From contig NZ_JBHSGG010000024.1 of NCBI RefSeq assembly GCF_042654365.1, forward strand, positions 1 through 64,000: a stretch of 64,000 bases of DNA. The letters are read 5' to 3'. Source of the DNA: Coralloluteibacterium thermophilum (GTDB taxonomy: Bacteria; Pseudomonadota; Gammaproteobacteria; Xanthomonadales; Xanthomonadaceae). The notes under the pieces are model-generated. The model had not been told where the DNA came from, did not search any database, and worked only from the letters and a program-made list of their open reading frames with translations. Made by a program: the position numbers and the translations under genes. Shown piece by piece: positions 52,604 through 61,456 of this stretch (position 1 is its first letter; every line of letters begins with the position of its first letter).

Positions 52604-52822
52604 TCAGCGCACGCGGACCTCGACGCCGGCGAAGCCGACCACCTGGCCCGCGCGGATCTTGCAGGTCTTGCGCAGCTCGACGCTGCCGTCGACCGTCACC
52701 GCGCCCTCGGCCACGCGCTGCTTGCCCTCGCCGCCGCTGCCGACCAGGCCGGCGAGCTTGAGCAACTGGTTGAGCTCGACGACGTCGTGGCCGGCGTCGA
52801 GGGCGAAGTCGATGGTCTTCAT
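52604..52822 (-). CDS. S4-domain RNA-binding protein (YbcJ-like)
   Basis: A 72-residue protein consisting of one S4 domain (ELNQLLKLAGLVGSGGEGK, VTVDGSVELRKTCKIRAG), as in YbcJ. It is expected to bind structured RNA. It is convergent with the metallopeptidase-like gene, 4 bp apart. Confidence 0.88.
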   Translation of the reverse strand: MKTIDFALDAGHDVVELNQLLKLAGLVGSGGEGKQRVAEGAVTVDGSVELRKTCKIRAGQVVGFAGVEVRVR

Positions 52823-52887
52823 GGGGATCGAGGGATGCTGGTCGTGGGAGCGGCTTCAGCCGCGAGGGGATGACGCCGGGTTGTCCA

Positions 52888-53340
52888 TCACGGAGCCGCC
52901 GGCCGCTGCGCCAGCCAGCGGTCGAGCGCATTGGCGAAGGCCTGGCGGTCGCGGGGATGCAGCGTCGACGGGCCGCCCGTCTGCACGCCGGCACCGCGCA
53001 GCTCGTCCATGAAGTTCCGCATCGACAGCCGCTGCGCGATGGTGTCGGCGGTGTACATCTCGCCGCGCGGGTCGAGCGCCTGCCCGCCCTTGTCGACCAC
53101 GCGGGCGGCGAGCGGAATGTCCGCGGTCACCACCAGGTCGCCCGCCCGCATGCGCTCGACGATCTCGCCGTCCGCCACGTCCGGCCCGCCCGCGACCTGC
53201 ATGCTGCGCACGAAGCGCGACGGCGGCGTGCGCACCCACTGGTTGGCGACCAGCACGACCTCGACCCGCGCCCGCTCGGCGGCCCGGAAGAGGATGTCCT
53301 TGATCGCGTTGGGGCAGGCGTCGGCGTCGACCCAGATCAT
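52888..53340 (-). CDS. YaiI/YqxD family protein (DUF188)
   Basis: A 150-residue protein of the UPF0178 family: IWVDADACPNAIKDILFRAA, ADGEIVERMRAGDLVVTADI and LDPRGEMYTADTIAQRL are diagnostic. The fold is PIN-like with an acidic cluster (D5, D7), suggesting nuclease-type chemistry. Activity is unknown. Confidence 0.93.
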   Translation of the reverse strand: MIWVDADACPNAIKDILFRAAERARVEVVLVANQWVRTPPSRFVRSMQVAGGPDVADGEIVERMRAGDLVVTADIPLAARVVDKGGQALDPRGEMYTADTIAQRLSMRNFMDELRGAGVQTGGPSTLHPRDRQAFANALDRWLAQRPAAP

Positions 53341-53490
53341 TGGGGAAGCGGGAAGCGGGAAGCGGGAAGCGGGAATGGGGAATCGGGAACAGGAGGGCCG
53401 ACGGCCTGTAAGGTCGTCATTCTAGTCCGACCTCCAGGTCCCCACTCCCGATTCCCTCTTCCCGCTTCAGCTCTTCCCTCCCACGCCCTC
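53341..53490. repeat. Heptad repeat tract (GGGAAGC/GGGAATC), mirror-arranged
   Basis: Six or so 7-bp units GGGAAGC then GGGAATC run from 53343 to about 53390. After about 50 unique bases the complementary C-rich units (GATTCCC, CTTCCCGCTTC) follow. It fills the gap between divergent genes. Confidence 0.85.
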
Positions 53491-53496
53491 ACGACC

Positions 53497-54672
53497 ATGC
53501 CCACCGACTGGCGCACCCGCCTCATCCATCCGTCCCGCCGCGCGCCAGAGGGGTTCCGGTCGCTGGCGACGGCGACGCATCGCGGTTCGACGACGCTGTT
53601 CGGCAAGGCGGCGGACCTGGAGGACAACTGGAAGCAGCGCGAGGGCTACACCTACGGCCTGTTCGGGACGCCGACGGCGCGCGAGCTGGCCCTGCGGGTG
53701 GCGGAGCTGGAGGGGGCGGAGGAGAGCTTCCTCGCGCCGAGCGGCCTGGCCGCCATCGCCTTGGTGTGGTTCGCCTTCGCGCGCAGCGGCGCGCACGTGC
53801 TGGTGCCGGACAACGTGTACACGCCCAACCGCGTGCTCGCGGACGACCTCGCCCGGCGCTTCGGCGTGGAGGTCGAGTTCTACGACCCCCTGTGCGGCGG
53901 CGACATCGCCGGGCTGCTGCGCGAGGAGACCGTGCTGGTGTGGTGCGAGAGCCCGGGCTCGGTGACGATGGAGATCCAGGACGTGCCCGCCATCGCCGCC
54001 GCCGCGCACGCGCGGGGCGCGCGCGTCGCGCTCGACAACACCTATGCCGGCGGCGTCCTGTTCGACGCCTTCACGCACGGCGCGGACATCAGCATGCAGG
54101 CGCTCACCAAGTACGTCGGCGGGCACAGCGACCTGCTGATGGGTGCGGTGTCGGCGCGTGACCCCGCCTGCCGCGAGGCGCTGGATCGTGCACGGCGCCT
54201 GCTCGGCCTCAACGTCTCGCCGGACGATTGCGCGCTGGCGCTGCGCGGCCTGCAGACCCTCGGCGTGCGGCTGGCGCAGCTCGAGGCCTCCGCATTGGCG
54301 GTGGCGCGCTGGCTGGACGCGCGCCCGGAGATCGAGACCGTGCTGCATCCCGCGCTGCCCTCGTGCCCGGGGCACGACATCTGGCGCCGGGACTGGTCGG
54401 GCTCGGCAAGCCTGTTCTCGGTGGTGTTCGACGCGCGCTTCGACCGGACGGCGATCGAGGCCTTCGTCGACCGCCTGCGCCTGTTCGGCATCGGCTACAG
54501 CTGGGGCGGCGTGGCCAGCCTCGCGCTCCCGCACTTCCAGCTGCACCGGCACGGCCGCGGCGTCGGCGAGCGCCTGGTGCGCTTCAACATCGGCCTGGAA
54601 GCCGTCGACGACCTGATCGCCGACCTCGCCCAGGCGCTGGAGGGGGTTGGAGGAGTGAGTGGAGAGGAGTGA
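53497..54672 (+). CDS. Cystathionine beta-lyase-like PLP enzyme
   Basis: A 391-residue Cys/Met-metabolism PLP-dependent enzyme. YTYGLFGTPTARELALRVAE, ALDNTYAGGVLFD (Asp180) and the PLP lysine in ALTKYVGGHSD (Lys205) define the family. The YSWGGVASLALP and RFNIGLE segments favour cystathionine beta-lyase (MetC) over gamma-synthase. The last residues (about ten) and the stop lie inside the repeat that begins at 54660, so the C-terminus has probably been altered by it. Confidence 0.88.
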   Translation: MPTDWRTRLIHPSRRAPEGFRSLATATHRGSTTLFGKAADLEDNWKQREGYTYGLFGTPTARELALRVAELEGAEESFLAPSGLAAIALVWFAFARSGAHVLVPDNVYTPNRVLADDLARRFGVEVEFYDPLCGGDIAGLLREETVLVWCESPGSVTMEIQDVPAIAAAAHARGARVALDNTYAGGVLFDAFTHGADISMQALTKYVGGHSDLLMGAVSARDPACREALDRARRLLGLNVSPDDCALALRGLQTLGVRLAQLEASALAVARWLDARPEIETVLHPALPSCPGHDIWRRDWSGSASLFSVVFDARFDRTAIEAFVDRLRLFGIGYSWGGVASLALPHFQLHRHGRGVGERLVRFNIGLEAVDDLIADLAQALEGVGGVSGEE

Positions 54673-55715
54673 GAAGCGAGGGCCAGTGCGTGCGCTTCCT
54701 CTCGCTTCTCACTCCTCAATCTCTCGCTTCTCGCAGCAGAAGCGCCCCCTCCCCAACCCTCCCCCGCTGTCCGCGGGGGAGGGGGCTGGTCGGTCGAGGA
54801 GTCGAGTGGGAAGGAGTGAGAAGCGAGGGCCAGTGCGTGCGTCTCCTCTTGTCTCTCGCTCCTCTCCACTTACTTCTCCGCCGCGAAAGCTCCTTCCCCC
54901 GCTTGCGGGGGAAGGCCGGGATGGGGGTGCGGCGCGCGCAGCGCGCTGCTCGAGGGGCAGGGGGAAGAGGCGGGAAACGAGCAGTCGCATCGCTCGTTTC
55001 TCACTCCTCATCTCTCGCTTTCCGCAGCAGAAGCGCCCCCTCCCCAACCCTCCCCCGCTGTCCGCGGGGGAGGGGGCTGCCGGTGCTGCGTAGGGTGTGT
55101 GACGAGGCGCGGGAAAGAGCGGCGATGCGGGTAGAGAGCGCAACCCTCCGCCGTGCGCGACCTGCTCCTTCCCCCGCCTGCGGGGGAAGGCTGGGATGGG
55201 GGTGGCGCGCGTAGCGCGCTGCTTGAGGGTCAGGGAAAGAAGCGGGAAACGAGCAGTCGCACCACGCGTTTCTCACTCCTCATCTCTCGCTTCTCGCAGC
55301 AGAAGCGCCCCCACCCCAACCCTCCCCCGCTGCGCGGGGAGGGGGCTGCCGGTGCTGCGTAGGGTGTGTGACGAGGCGCGTAGGGAAAGAGCGACGATGC
55401 GGGTAGAGAGCGCAACCTTCCGCCGTGCGCGACCCGCTCCTTCCCCCGCCTGCGGGGGAAGGCCGGGATGGGGGTGAGGCGCGCGCAGCGCGTTGCTCGA
55501 GGGGCAGGGAGGAAGAGGCGGGAAACGAGCAGTCGCATCACTCGTTTCTCATTCCTCATCTCTCGCTTCTCGCAGCAGAAGCGCCCCCTCCCCAACCCTC
55601 CCCCGCTGTCCGCGGGGGAGGGGGCTGGTCGGTCGAGGCGTCGAGTGGGAAGGAGCGGGAAACGAGCAGTCGCACCACGCGTTTCTCACTCCGCATGCCT
55701 CACTCCTCACACCCC
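54660..55715. repeat. Composite palindromic repeat array, about 273-bp period
   Basis: This 1-kb region holds no gene. Two hairpin modules alternate. Module A is CCCTCCCCAACCCTCCCCC facing a GGGGGAGGG arm, preceded by GCAGCAGAAGCG at 54733, 55024, 55296 and 55572. Module B is TCCTTCCCCC facing GGGGGAAGG, followed by a GGGATGGGGGTG stretch, at 54891, 55166 and 55438. The spacing is 272-291 bp. Spacers also repeat, for example GTGCTGCGTAGGGTGTGTGA and ATGCGGGTAGAGAGCGCAAC. Short open frames here look like by-products of the repeats. Confidence 0.9.
54666..54715. other. Stem-loop overlapping the stop codon of the PLP-enzyme gene
   Basis: A perfect 15-bp inverted repeat, GGAGTGAGAAGCGAG and CTCGCTTCTCACTCC, with a 20-base loop. 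It contains the TGA at 54670. It could end transcription, although no U-run follows. It is the first module of the repeat array. Confidence 0.75.
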
Positions 55716-57266
55716 TCACTCATGCACGTCGCGCACGAAGCGGTCCAGCAGGCGCACGCCGAAGGCGGTGGCGCCGGGCGGCACGGTCGGCTGGATGCTG
55801 TCCTCGAACCAGGCCATGCCGGCGATGTCCAGGTGCGCCCAGGACACGCCCTCGTCGACCCAGGTGCCGATGAAGTGGGCGCCGATGCCGGCGCCGGCAC
55901 CGCGGCCGCCGCTGTGGCGGACGTCGGCGATGGGCGACTGGATGTCGCGGGCGTAGGAGGGATGCAGCGGCAGGCGCCACACCGCCTCGCCGGAGGCCTC
56001 GCCCGCCGCCGTGAGCTGGGCGGCCAGCGCGTCGTCGCGGGAGAACAGGCCGGCGTAGTCGTCGCCGAGCGCGGTCACCACGGCGCCGGTCAGGGTCGCG
56101 ACGTCGATCACCACCCGCGGGCGGTACTGGCGCTGCACGTACCAGAGCGCGTCGACCAGCACCATCCGCCCCTCGGCGTCGGTGCTGGTGATCTCGAAGG
56201 TGCGGCCGGCGGCGGTGCGGACGACGTCGCCCGGGCGGGCGGCCATGCCCGAGGGCATGTTCTCGGCCAGTGCGGCCACCGCGACCGCGTTCACCGGCGC
56301 GCGGCGCGCGGCCAGGGCCAGCACCGCGCCGGTCACGGCGGCGGCGCCGCCCATGTCGGTCTTCATCCGCCACATGCCGTCGTTGGGCTTGAGCGAGACG
56401 CCGCCGGTGTCGAAGGTGATGCCCTTGCCGACGAAGGCCAGCGGCGGCTCGCCGCGGGTGCCGCCGTCGTAGCGCACCAGCAGCAGGCGCGGCGGCCGGG
56501 CGCTGCCCTGGCCGACCGAGAGGATGCCGCCCATGCCGAGTTCCTGCATCGCGGGCACGTCCAGCACCTCGATGCTCACGCCCGGTACGCCGCGGAAGGC
56601 GGCGCGGGTGCGCTCCACGAAGGCCTCGGGGTACAGCACGTTGCCCGGCTCGGTCACCAGGTCGCGCGCGAAGCGCACGGCCTCGGCCACCGGCTGCCAC
56701 TGCGCCCGGTAGCGCTCCGCCGCGGCGGCGCCCGCCGGGGTGCGGATCACCAGGTCGCCCTGGCCGGTCACCGGCATGTCGGTCGGGGGCATGCGGTAGG
56801 TGTCGAAGCGGTACTGGCCGAGGTCCGCGCCGAAGGCCAGGTGCGCGGCCGCATCGGGTTCGGTACCGGCCCACAGCAGCTCGATGCGCTCGGCGGGGCT
56901 GCGCGCGGCCATCTGCCCGACCGCGCCGCCGACGTCCTCCAGCACCCGCGGCGTGACCGGCCCGCTCCCGATGCCGACCAGCAGCACGCGGTCGTAGCGG
57001 CCGATGCCCGGCAGGTCGAGCTGGGTGTTGGGCTTGCCCTGGAAGGCCGCGGCGGCGACCGCGCGACGCAGGGCGCCGGCGTTGGCCGCGTCGATCTCGG
57101 CGAAGACGGCGCCGGGGTCGTCGCCTTCGGCGACGGCCAGCGCGATGGTGCCGGACGCGGGCACGGCGTAGGCGTCGAACCGCAGTTCGCGGCGTGCGTC
57201 CGCGGGCGCGGAGACGAGGGCCAGGAAGGCTGCCAGCATGAGCGGCCTGATGAGGGTTTGCAGCAT
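55716..57266 (-). CDS. Exported leucyl aminopeptidase (M17)
   Basis: A 516-residue M17-family aminopeptidase with a signal peptide (RPLMLAAFLALVSAPADA). The metal and active-site motifs are GKGITFDTGGVSLKP, WRMKTDMGGAAAV and ITSTDAEGRMVLVDAL. It should release N-terminal residues from peptides in the periplasm, using two zinc or manganese ions. The cytoplasmic PepA lacks such a signal, so this is the exported paralog type common in xanthomonads. Confidence 0.92.
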   Translation of the reverse strand: MLQTLIRPLMLAAFLALVSAPADARRELRFDAYAVPASGTIALAVAEGDDPGAVFAEIDAANAGALRRAVAAAAFQGKPNTQLDLPGIGRYDRVLLVGIGSGPVTPRVLEDVGGAVGQMAARSPAERIELLWAGTEPDAAAHLAFGADLGQYRFDTYRMPPTDMPVTGQGDLVIRTPAGAAAAERYRAQWQPVAEAVRFARDLVTEPGNVLYPEAFVERTRAAFRGVPGVSIEVLDVPAMQELGMGGILSVGQGSARPPRLLLVRYDGGTRGEPPLAFVGKGITFDTGGVSLKPNDGMWRMKTDMGGAAAVTGAVLALAARRAPVNAVAVAALAENMPSGMAARPGDVVRTAAGRTFEITSTDAEGRMVLVDALWYVQRQYRPRVVIDVATLTGAVVTALGDDYAGLFSRDDALAAQLTAAGEASGEAVWRLPLHPSYARDIQSPIADVRHSGGRGAGAGIGAHFIGTWVDEGVSWAHLDIAGMAWFEDSIQPTVPPGATAFGVRLLDRFVRDVHE

Positions 57267-57438
57267 CGATGACTCCGTTTGGAAAGCGGGTACGGCGGCC
57301 GGGCCGCCACGGACGCGAGCAGGTCCATCGCCCACCCTAGCAACCTCGTCCGCCGCGGGCGAGTTCCAGAGGACCTGTCCATGGCGGACCCGCGCCGCGC
57401 GGCGAGGCCGCCCCCGCATCGCGGACGCGGCGCGGACG

Positions 57439-58227
57439 CTAGCGGTCGATCGCCGGGAACGCGGGGAGCCGGCGCAGCCAGCCGGCCACCCGCTCGGCCC
57501 AGGCGCGCTGCCCGGCGGCGTCGGCGATCAGGTCCTGGCGCAGCTCGAGTTCGAGATAGGGCAGGCCGCGGCGCTCGGCATGCACGGGGATGGCGTAGTC
57601 GGTCTCGTCGCTCACGGAGTAGGGCGCGTTGTCGCCGACCACCCACTCGCCCTCGGCCCGGATCATGTCGCGCAGCGCGTGCGACGCGCGCGCGTCGTGC
57701 TGGTAGAGCACGCCTACGTGCATGTCGCGCGCCTGGTCCATGTAGACCGGGGTGAAGCTGTGCACCGACACCAGCACCGTCGGCAGCCCGGCCGCCGCGC
57801 GGCGGTCCAGCTCGGCGGCGATGGCGGCGTGGTAGGGCGTGTGGATCTCGCGCAGGCGCGCTTCGCGCTGCACCGGGTCGAGCCCGACGTTGCCGGGGAT
57901 GTCGGTGCGCTCGCTGCGCTCCGGCACCAGGCCCGGCACGTGGTGCGGGCGGTTGCAGTCGATCACCAGGCGCGAATAGGTCTGGGTGACCAGGAAGGCG
58001 TCGAGCAGCGCCGCGAGGTGCAGGGCCACGCCGCGCGCGCCGATGTCCCAGGCGATGTGCCGGTCCCATTCCGGCGCGGGCACGCCGAGGTCGCCGAGCG
58101 CTTCGGGCACGGCGCGGCCGGCGTGGTCGCAGATCAGGACGAAGGGCGAGGCGCCGGCGGCGCGCTCGACGACGAAGGGCGGCGGATCGTTCGGGCCCAG
58201 GAGGCGGAAGGCGGACGTCGGGTGCAT
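57439..58227 (-). CDS. N-formylglutamate amidohydrolase
   Basis: A 262-residue protein of the N-formylglutamate amidohydrolase family. FVLICDHAGRAVPEAL, DIGARGVALHLAALLDA, YSRLVIDCNRP, SVHSFTPVY and YLELELRQDLI are conserved. With HutF it would finish histidine degradation to glutamate and formate. It lies 25 kb from hutU and hutF, so it may instead act on other N-formyl amino acids. Confidence 0.9.
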   Translation of the reverse strand: MHPTSAFRLLGPNDPPPFVVERAAGASPFVLICDHAGRAVPEALGDLGVPAPEWDRHIAWDIGARGVALHLAALLDAFLVTQTYSRLVIDCNRPHHVPGLVPERSERTDIPGNVGLDPVQREARLREIHTPYHAAIAAELDRRAAAGLPTVLVSVHSFTPVYMDQARDMHVGVLYQHDARASHALRDMIRAEGEWVVGDNAPYSVSDETDYAIPVHAERRGLPYLELELRQDLIADAAGQRAWAERVAGWLRRLPAFPAIDR

Positions 58228-58314
58228 CCGCGGGAGGGTAGCAGGGGCGGGGAGCGCGTCCGAGGCGTGCGAAGCGGAGAATGCAGTCCCGCTTCCGGCT
58301 CGCCCCCGCCGTCC

Positions 58315-58878
58315 TCAGCAGCCCGGGGTGCGGCCGATGACGTAGCCGGCGGCGACGCCGCCGTCCTGGATCACCGCGACCGAATCGGCGACCTGGGTGC
58401 CGCGGCAGTCCGCGGTGCGCACGAAGACCTCGCCTTCCGCGGTCGCCTGCCGGGTGAAGGCCGACAGCGCCTGGGCGACCTCGTCGGGCGTCTGCCCGAG
58501 GCTGAGCCCGTGCGGCAGCTCGCCCAGGGTGAGCACCTCCGGCGCCACCGGCGTGCAGCCGGCGGCGAGCGCGGGCCGCGCGGGCATCACCCGGCTCTGG
58601 GTCACCACGTCGCCGCTGCGCTCGTCCGCGGCGAAACGCAGCTCCAGTTCGTGGTTGGTGGCGTCGCGGACGCGGTAGCAGATCTCGGTGGCCACGTCGT
58701 CGGTGTTCCCGCGGCGGATGCGGTTGGCAGCGCCGAGGCGCAGCGCGACGTCGTCGAGGGTGTCGTGGCCGAGGGCGATGCCGCCCACCCGCGGCGGTTC
58801 TGGGGCGGGCGCGCCGGTCGGGGCAGTGGCGCAGGCTGCCAGGGCGAGGGCGCAGGCGGCGGGAAGGCGTCGTTTCAC
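58315..58878 (-). CDS. Lipoprotein of unknown function
   Basis: A 187-residue protein with a signal peptide and lipobox-like site ending at Cys16 (ALALAACAT). The body has several Cys residues (TEICYRV, AAGCTPV, ADCRGT, terminal Cys). The pattern GIALGHDTLDDVALRLG suggests a small outer-membrane assembly-type fold, but no family is assigned. Confidence 0.7.
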   Translation of the reverse strand: MKRRLPAACALALAACATAPTGAPAPEPPRVGGIALGHDTLDDVALRLGAANRIRRGNTDDVATEICYRVRDATNHELELRFAADERSGDVVTQSRVMPARPALAAGCTPVAPEVLTLGELPHGLSLGQTPDEVAQALSAFTRQATAEGEVFVRTADCRGTQVADSVAVIQDGGVAAGYVIGRTPGC

Positions 58879-58995
58879 GCGGATGCGGGGCCTGGTTGGA
58901 CGGACGCCGGAGTATCGGCGGACGGGCGTGGACGGTGCGTCCCGGTCGGGGGTGGCGTTCCTTTCCGGTTCAAGCGCGCCGGTTCGGGCACGGCC

Positions 58996-60555
58996 TCAGC
59001 CGCCCGCAATCAGCGCGGCCAGCGCATCGAGGTCCGCGGCGGCGCCGGGCAGGCCGCTGCCGGGCGCCGGCGGCACGTGCCGGTCCAGCATGAGCGCGAA
59101 GGCGATGCGGCGGCCGCGGGCGTCCTCGACCACGCCGGCGAGCGCATGGCTGTAGCGCAGGGTGCCGGTCTTCGCGCGCAGGCGCCCCGCCGCGGGCGTG
59201 CCCTGCATGCGGTTGCGCAGGGTGCCGTCCACGCCCGCGACCGGCAGCGCGTCCAGCAGCGCGGCGCCCCAGGGCTGGCGCTGCGAGTGCGCGAGCAGGG
59301 CGGTGGTCGCGCGCGGCGTCACCAGCGTCTTGCGCGACAGCCCGGCGCCCTCCTCGAGCAGGGCGGTGTCGGGGTCGATGCCCGCCCCGGCGAGGAAGGC
59401 CCGCAGGCCGCACACGCCCCAGCCCTCGGTGGAGGCGGGCGGCCTGCCGCCGTCGACGCAGTCGCCGCGCGCCTGCGCCGCGAGCCCGGCCTGCAGCAGC
59501 AGGTGCTGGGCGGTGAGGTTGTCGGAGTCCTTGAGCGCGGGCCGCACCAGTTCCGCCAGCGGGGGCGAGACGACGCGGCCCAGCGTCGTGCCCGCGGGCA
59601 GCGGCGGTGCCGGCCAGGCGTGCACCCGCACGCCGCCGTCGATCCGGATGCCGCGCTCCGCCAGCGTCCCGTGCAGCTCCCGGGCGGCCATGCGCGCGGG
59701 GTCGGGCGCGGCCAGGCGGAACTCGCGCGCCGCGCCGGTGGCGCGGCCGTGCACGACGAGTTCGTCGCTGCCGGGCGCGCGGTAGAGGCCGAGGTCGTCG
59801 GCGCCGCCCGTGCCGGGCGCGAGGTGGCTGCGGGTGCTCAGGCCGGCGGCGGCCGGCGCCTCGACCCGCCCGTCCGGGTGCACGCGCACGAGCACCGCGT
59901 TGCCGCCGCTGCCGAGCGCCGGCGCCGTCGCGCCGAAGGCAGTCTGCAGGTCGCCGGCCTCCCAGCCCGACCCGAAGGGCGGCCCGGCGTAGCGGGTGGT
60001 CTCGGCGACCAGGTCGCCGCGTACCCGGCGCACGCCCGCCTGCGCCAGCGCGTCGGCCAGGCGGCTGCGCCACTGTGCGGCGGCCTCGCCCTCGCGCATG
60101 CGGCCCAGGCTGGGATCGCCGCCGCCGCGCAGGACCAGGTCGCCGTGCAGCACGCCGTCCGCGTCGATCCGGCCCGTCGCCTCCAGCGTCGTCTCGATGC
60201 GGTGCTCGGGGCCGAGCAGGGCCAGCGCCAGCGCCGCGCTGTACAGCTTGGCGTTGGAGGCCGGGATCGCGCGCGCGTCGGGGGCGTAGGCGGCGAGGGT
60301 GCGCCCGCTGTCCAGGTCGAGCACGTGGATGCCCCAGTGCGAGGCGGCGAAGCGCGGCTGGGCGACGTGCCGTGCGATGGCGGCCACCAGGCGTGCGTCG
60401 TCGCCGTGCACGGCGGCGGGCGCGACGGTCGCCGGCGACGCGGCTGGCGCGGCCGGCGGCGGTTGCGGTGCCGGTGCGGGACGCGGCGGCGCGCTCGCGC
60501 AGCCGGCGAGCAGGAGGGCGAGCAGCAGGAGCGGGCGTGGGCGCGGTGCGTTCAT
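58996..60555 (-). CDS. dacB: D-alanyl-D-alanine carboxypeptidase/endopeptidase (PBP4)
   Basis: A 519-residue S13 peptidase with a lipobox-type signal (LLALLLAGCAS, Cys19). The three penicillin-binding motifs are SNAK (Ser100 to Lys103), SDN (in KDSDNLTAQHLL) and KTG (in RAKTGTLRYSHAL). It trims and cuts peptidoglycan cross-links in the periplasm. Its start overlaps the DUF72 stop codon (ATGA). Confidence 0.95.
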   Translation of the reverse strand: MNAPRPRPLLLLALLLAGCASAPPRPAPAPQPPPAAPAASPATVAPAAVHGDDARLVAAIARHVAQPRFAASHWGIHVLDLDSGRTLAAYAPDARAIPASNAKLYSAALALALLGPEHRIETTLEATGRIDADGVLHGDLVLRGGGDPSLGRMREGEAAAQWRSRLADALAQAGVRRVRGDLVAETTRYAGPPFGSGWEAGDLQTAFGATAPALGSGGNAVLVRVHPDGRVEAPAAAGLSTRSHLAPGTGGADDLGLYRAPGSDELVVHGRATGAAREFRLAAPDPARMAARELHGTLAERGIRIDGGVRVHAWPAPPLPAGTTLGRVVSPPLAELVRPALKDSDNLTAQHLLLQAGLAAQARGDCVDGGRPPASTEGWGVCGLRAFLAGAGIDPDTALLEEGAGLSRKTLVTPRATTALLAHSQRQPWGAALLDALPVAGVDGTLRNRMQGTPAAGRLRAKTGTLRYSHALAGVVEDARGRRIAFALMLDRHVPPAPGSGLPGAAADLDALAALIAGG

Positions 60556-61403
60556 GCGTCCTCCGACAGGCGCGCGAGCAGTGCCTGTGCCGCGGCCGGG
60601 TTGCGCGCCTTGGCGGCGCTGATGAAGAACACGAAGACCTCGCGCGGCGCGCCTGCGCCGGCGTCTCCGTCGCCGATCCTCGGCAGGCCGGCCGGCGTTC
60701 CGCCCTCGGCCCAGGTCCGGGCGTGTCCGGTCCAGGCGTCGAGTTCGGCGGCCGTGTAGCCGAGCGCTTCGTGCTCCCGGCTGCGCATCAGCCGCGCGTA
60801 GGCGAAGTCCGCGGTGAGGTCGGCGATGTTCGGGAACGCCGCGGCGTCGGTGTACACCGTCGCCACGCCGTGGCGGCGCGCGAGCGCGAGGTAGTCGGCG
60901 CAGGCGAAGCTCGGGTGCCGCACTTCCAGCACGTGGCGCAGGGGCAGGCCGCCGGTCGTGCGCGGCAGGGCGGCGAGGAAGCCGTCGAGGTCGTCCGGGT
61001 CGAAGCGGTGCCCGGCCTGGAACTGCCAGAGGACGGGGCCGAGGCGGTCGCCCAGCTCGGCGGGCCCGCCGGCGAGGAAGCGCGCCGCGGCGTCCGCGGC
61101 CGGCGCCCAGCGGCTGCGGCCGACCACCGCCTTGGGTGCCTTCAGCGCGAACACGAAGCCGTCCGGCACGTCGCTCGCCCAGCGCGCGAAGGTCTCGGGC
61201 TTCTGCGGCCCGTGGAAGGTGCCGTTGATCTCGATCGCGCTCAGCCGGCGGCTGGCGTATTCCAGTTCGCGCCGCTGCACCAGGCCCTTCGGATAGAAGT
61301 TGTCGCGCCAGGGGGCGAAGGTCCAGCCGCCGATGCCCACGCGGATGCGGCGGGCGGCCGCGGGCGCGGCGCTGGCGAAGAGGTCGGCGGGGCGGGTGTC
61401 CAT
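60552..61403 (-). CDS. DUF72 family protein (YecE-like)
   Basis: A 283-residue TIM-barrel-like protein: RVGIGGWTFAPWRDNFYP, LSAIEINGTFHGPQKPET and LEVRHPSFACADYLALA are the family signatures. Function unknown. It overlaps the downstream PBP4 gene by 4 bp. Confidence 0.92.
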   Translation of the reverse strand: MDTRPADLFASAAPAAARRIRVGIGGWTFAPWRDNFYPKGLVQRRELEYASRRLSAIEINGTFHGPQKPETFARWASDVPDGFVFALKAPKAVVGRSRWAPAADAAARFLAGGPAELGDRLGPVLWQFQAGHRFDPDDLDGFLAALPRTTGGLPLRHVLEVRHPSFACADYLALARRHGVATVYTDAAAFPNIADLTADFAYARLMRSREHEALGYTAAELDAWTGHARTWAEGGTPAGLPRIGDGDAGAGAPREVFVFFISAAKARNPAAAQALLARLSEDA

Positions 61404-61456
61404 GGCGGGGGAGTCTCGGCGGCGGCGCGGCAGGCCCGGATGAAGGTGTCGGGGCG

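Noticed and set aside
54660..55715. CRISPR array
   Set aside because: The repeat period is about 273 bp, spacers also repeat, and no cas genes are present.
54660..55715. SMAG-type REP elements of Stenotrophomonas
   Set aside because: The stems lack the GTAG head typical of that family, and no RAYT transposase is in the window.
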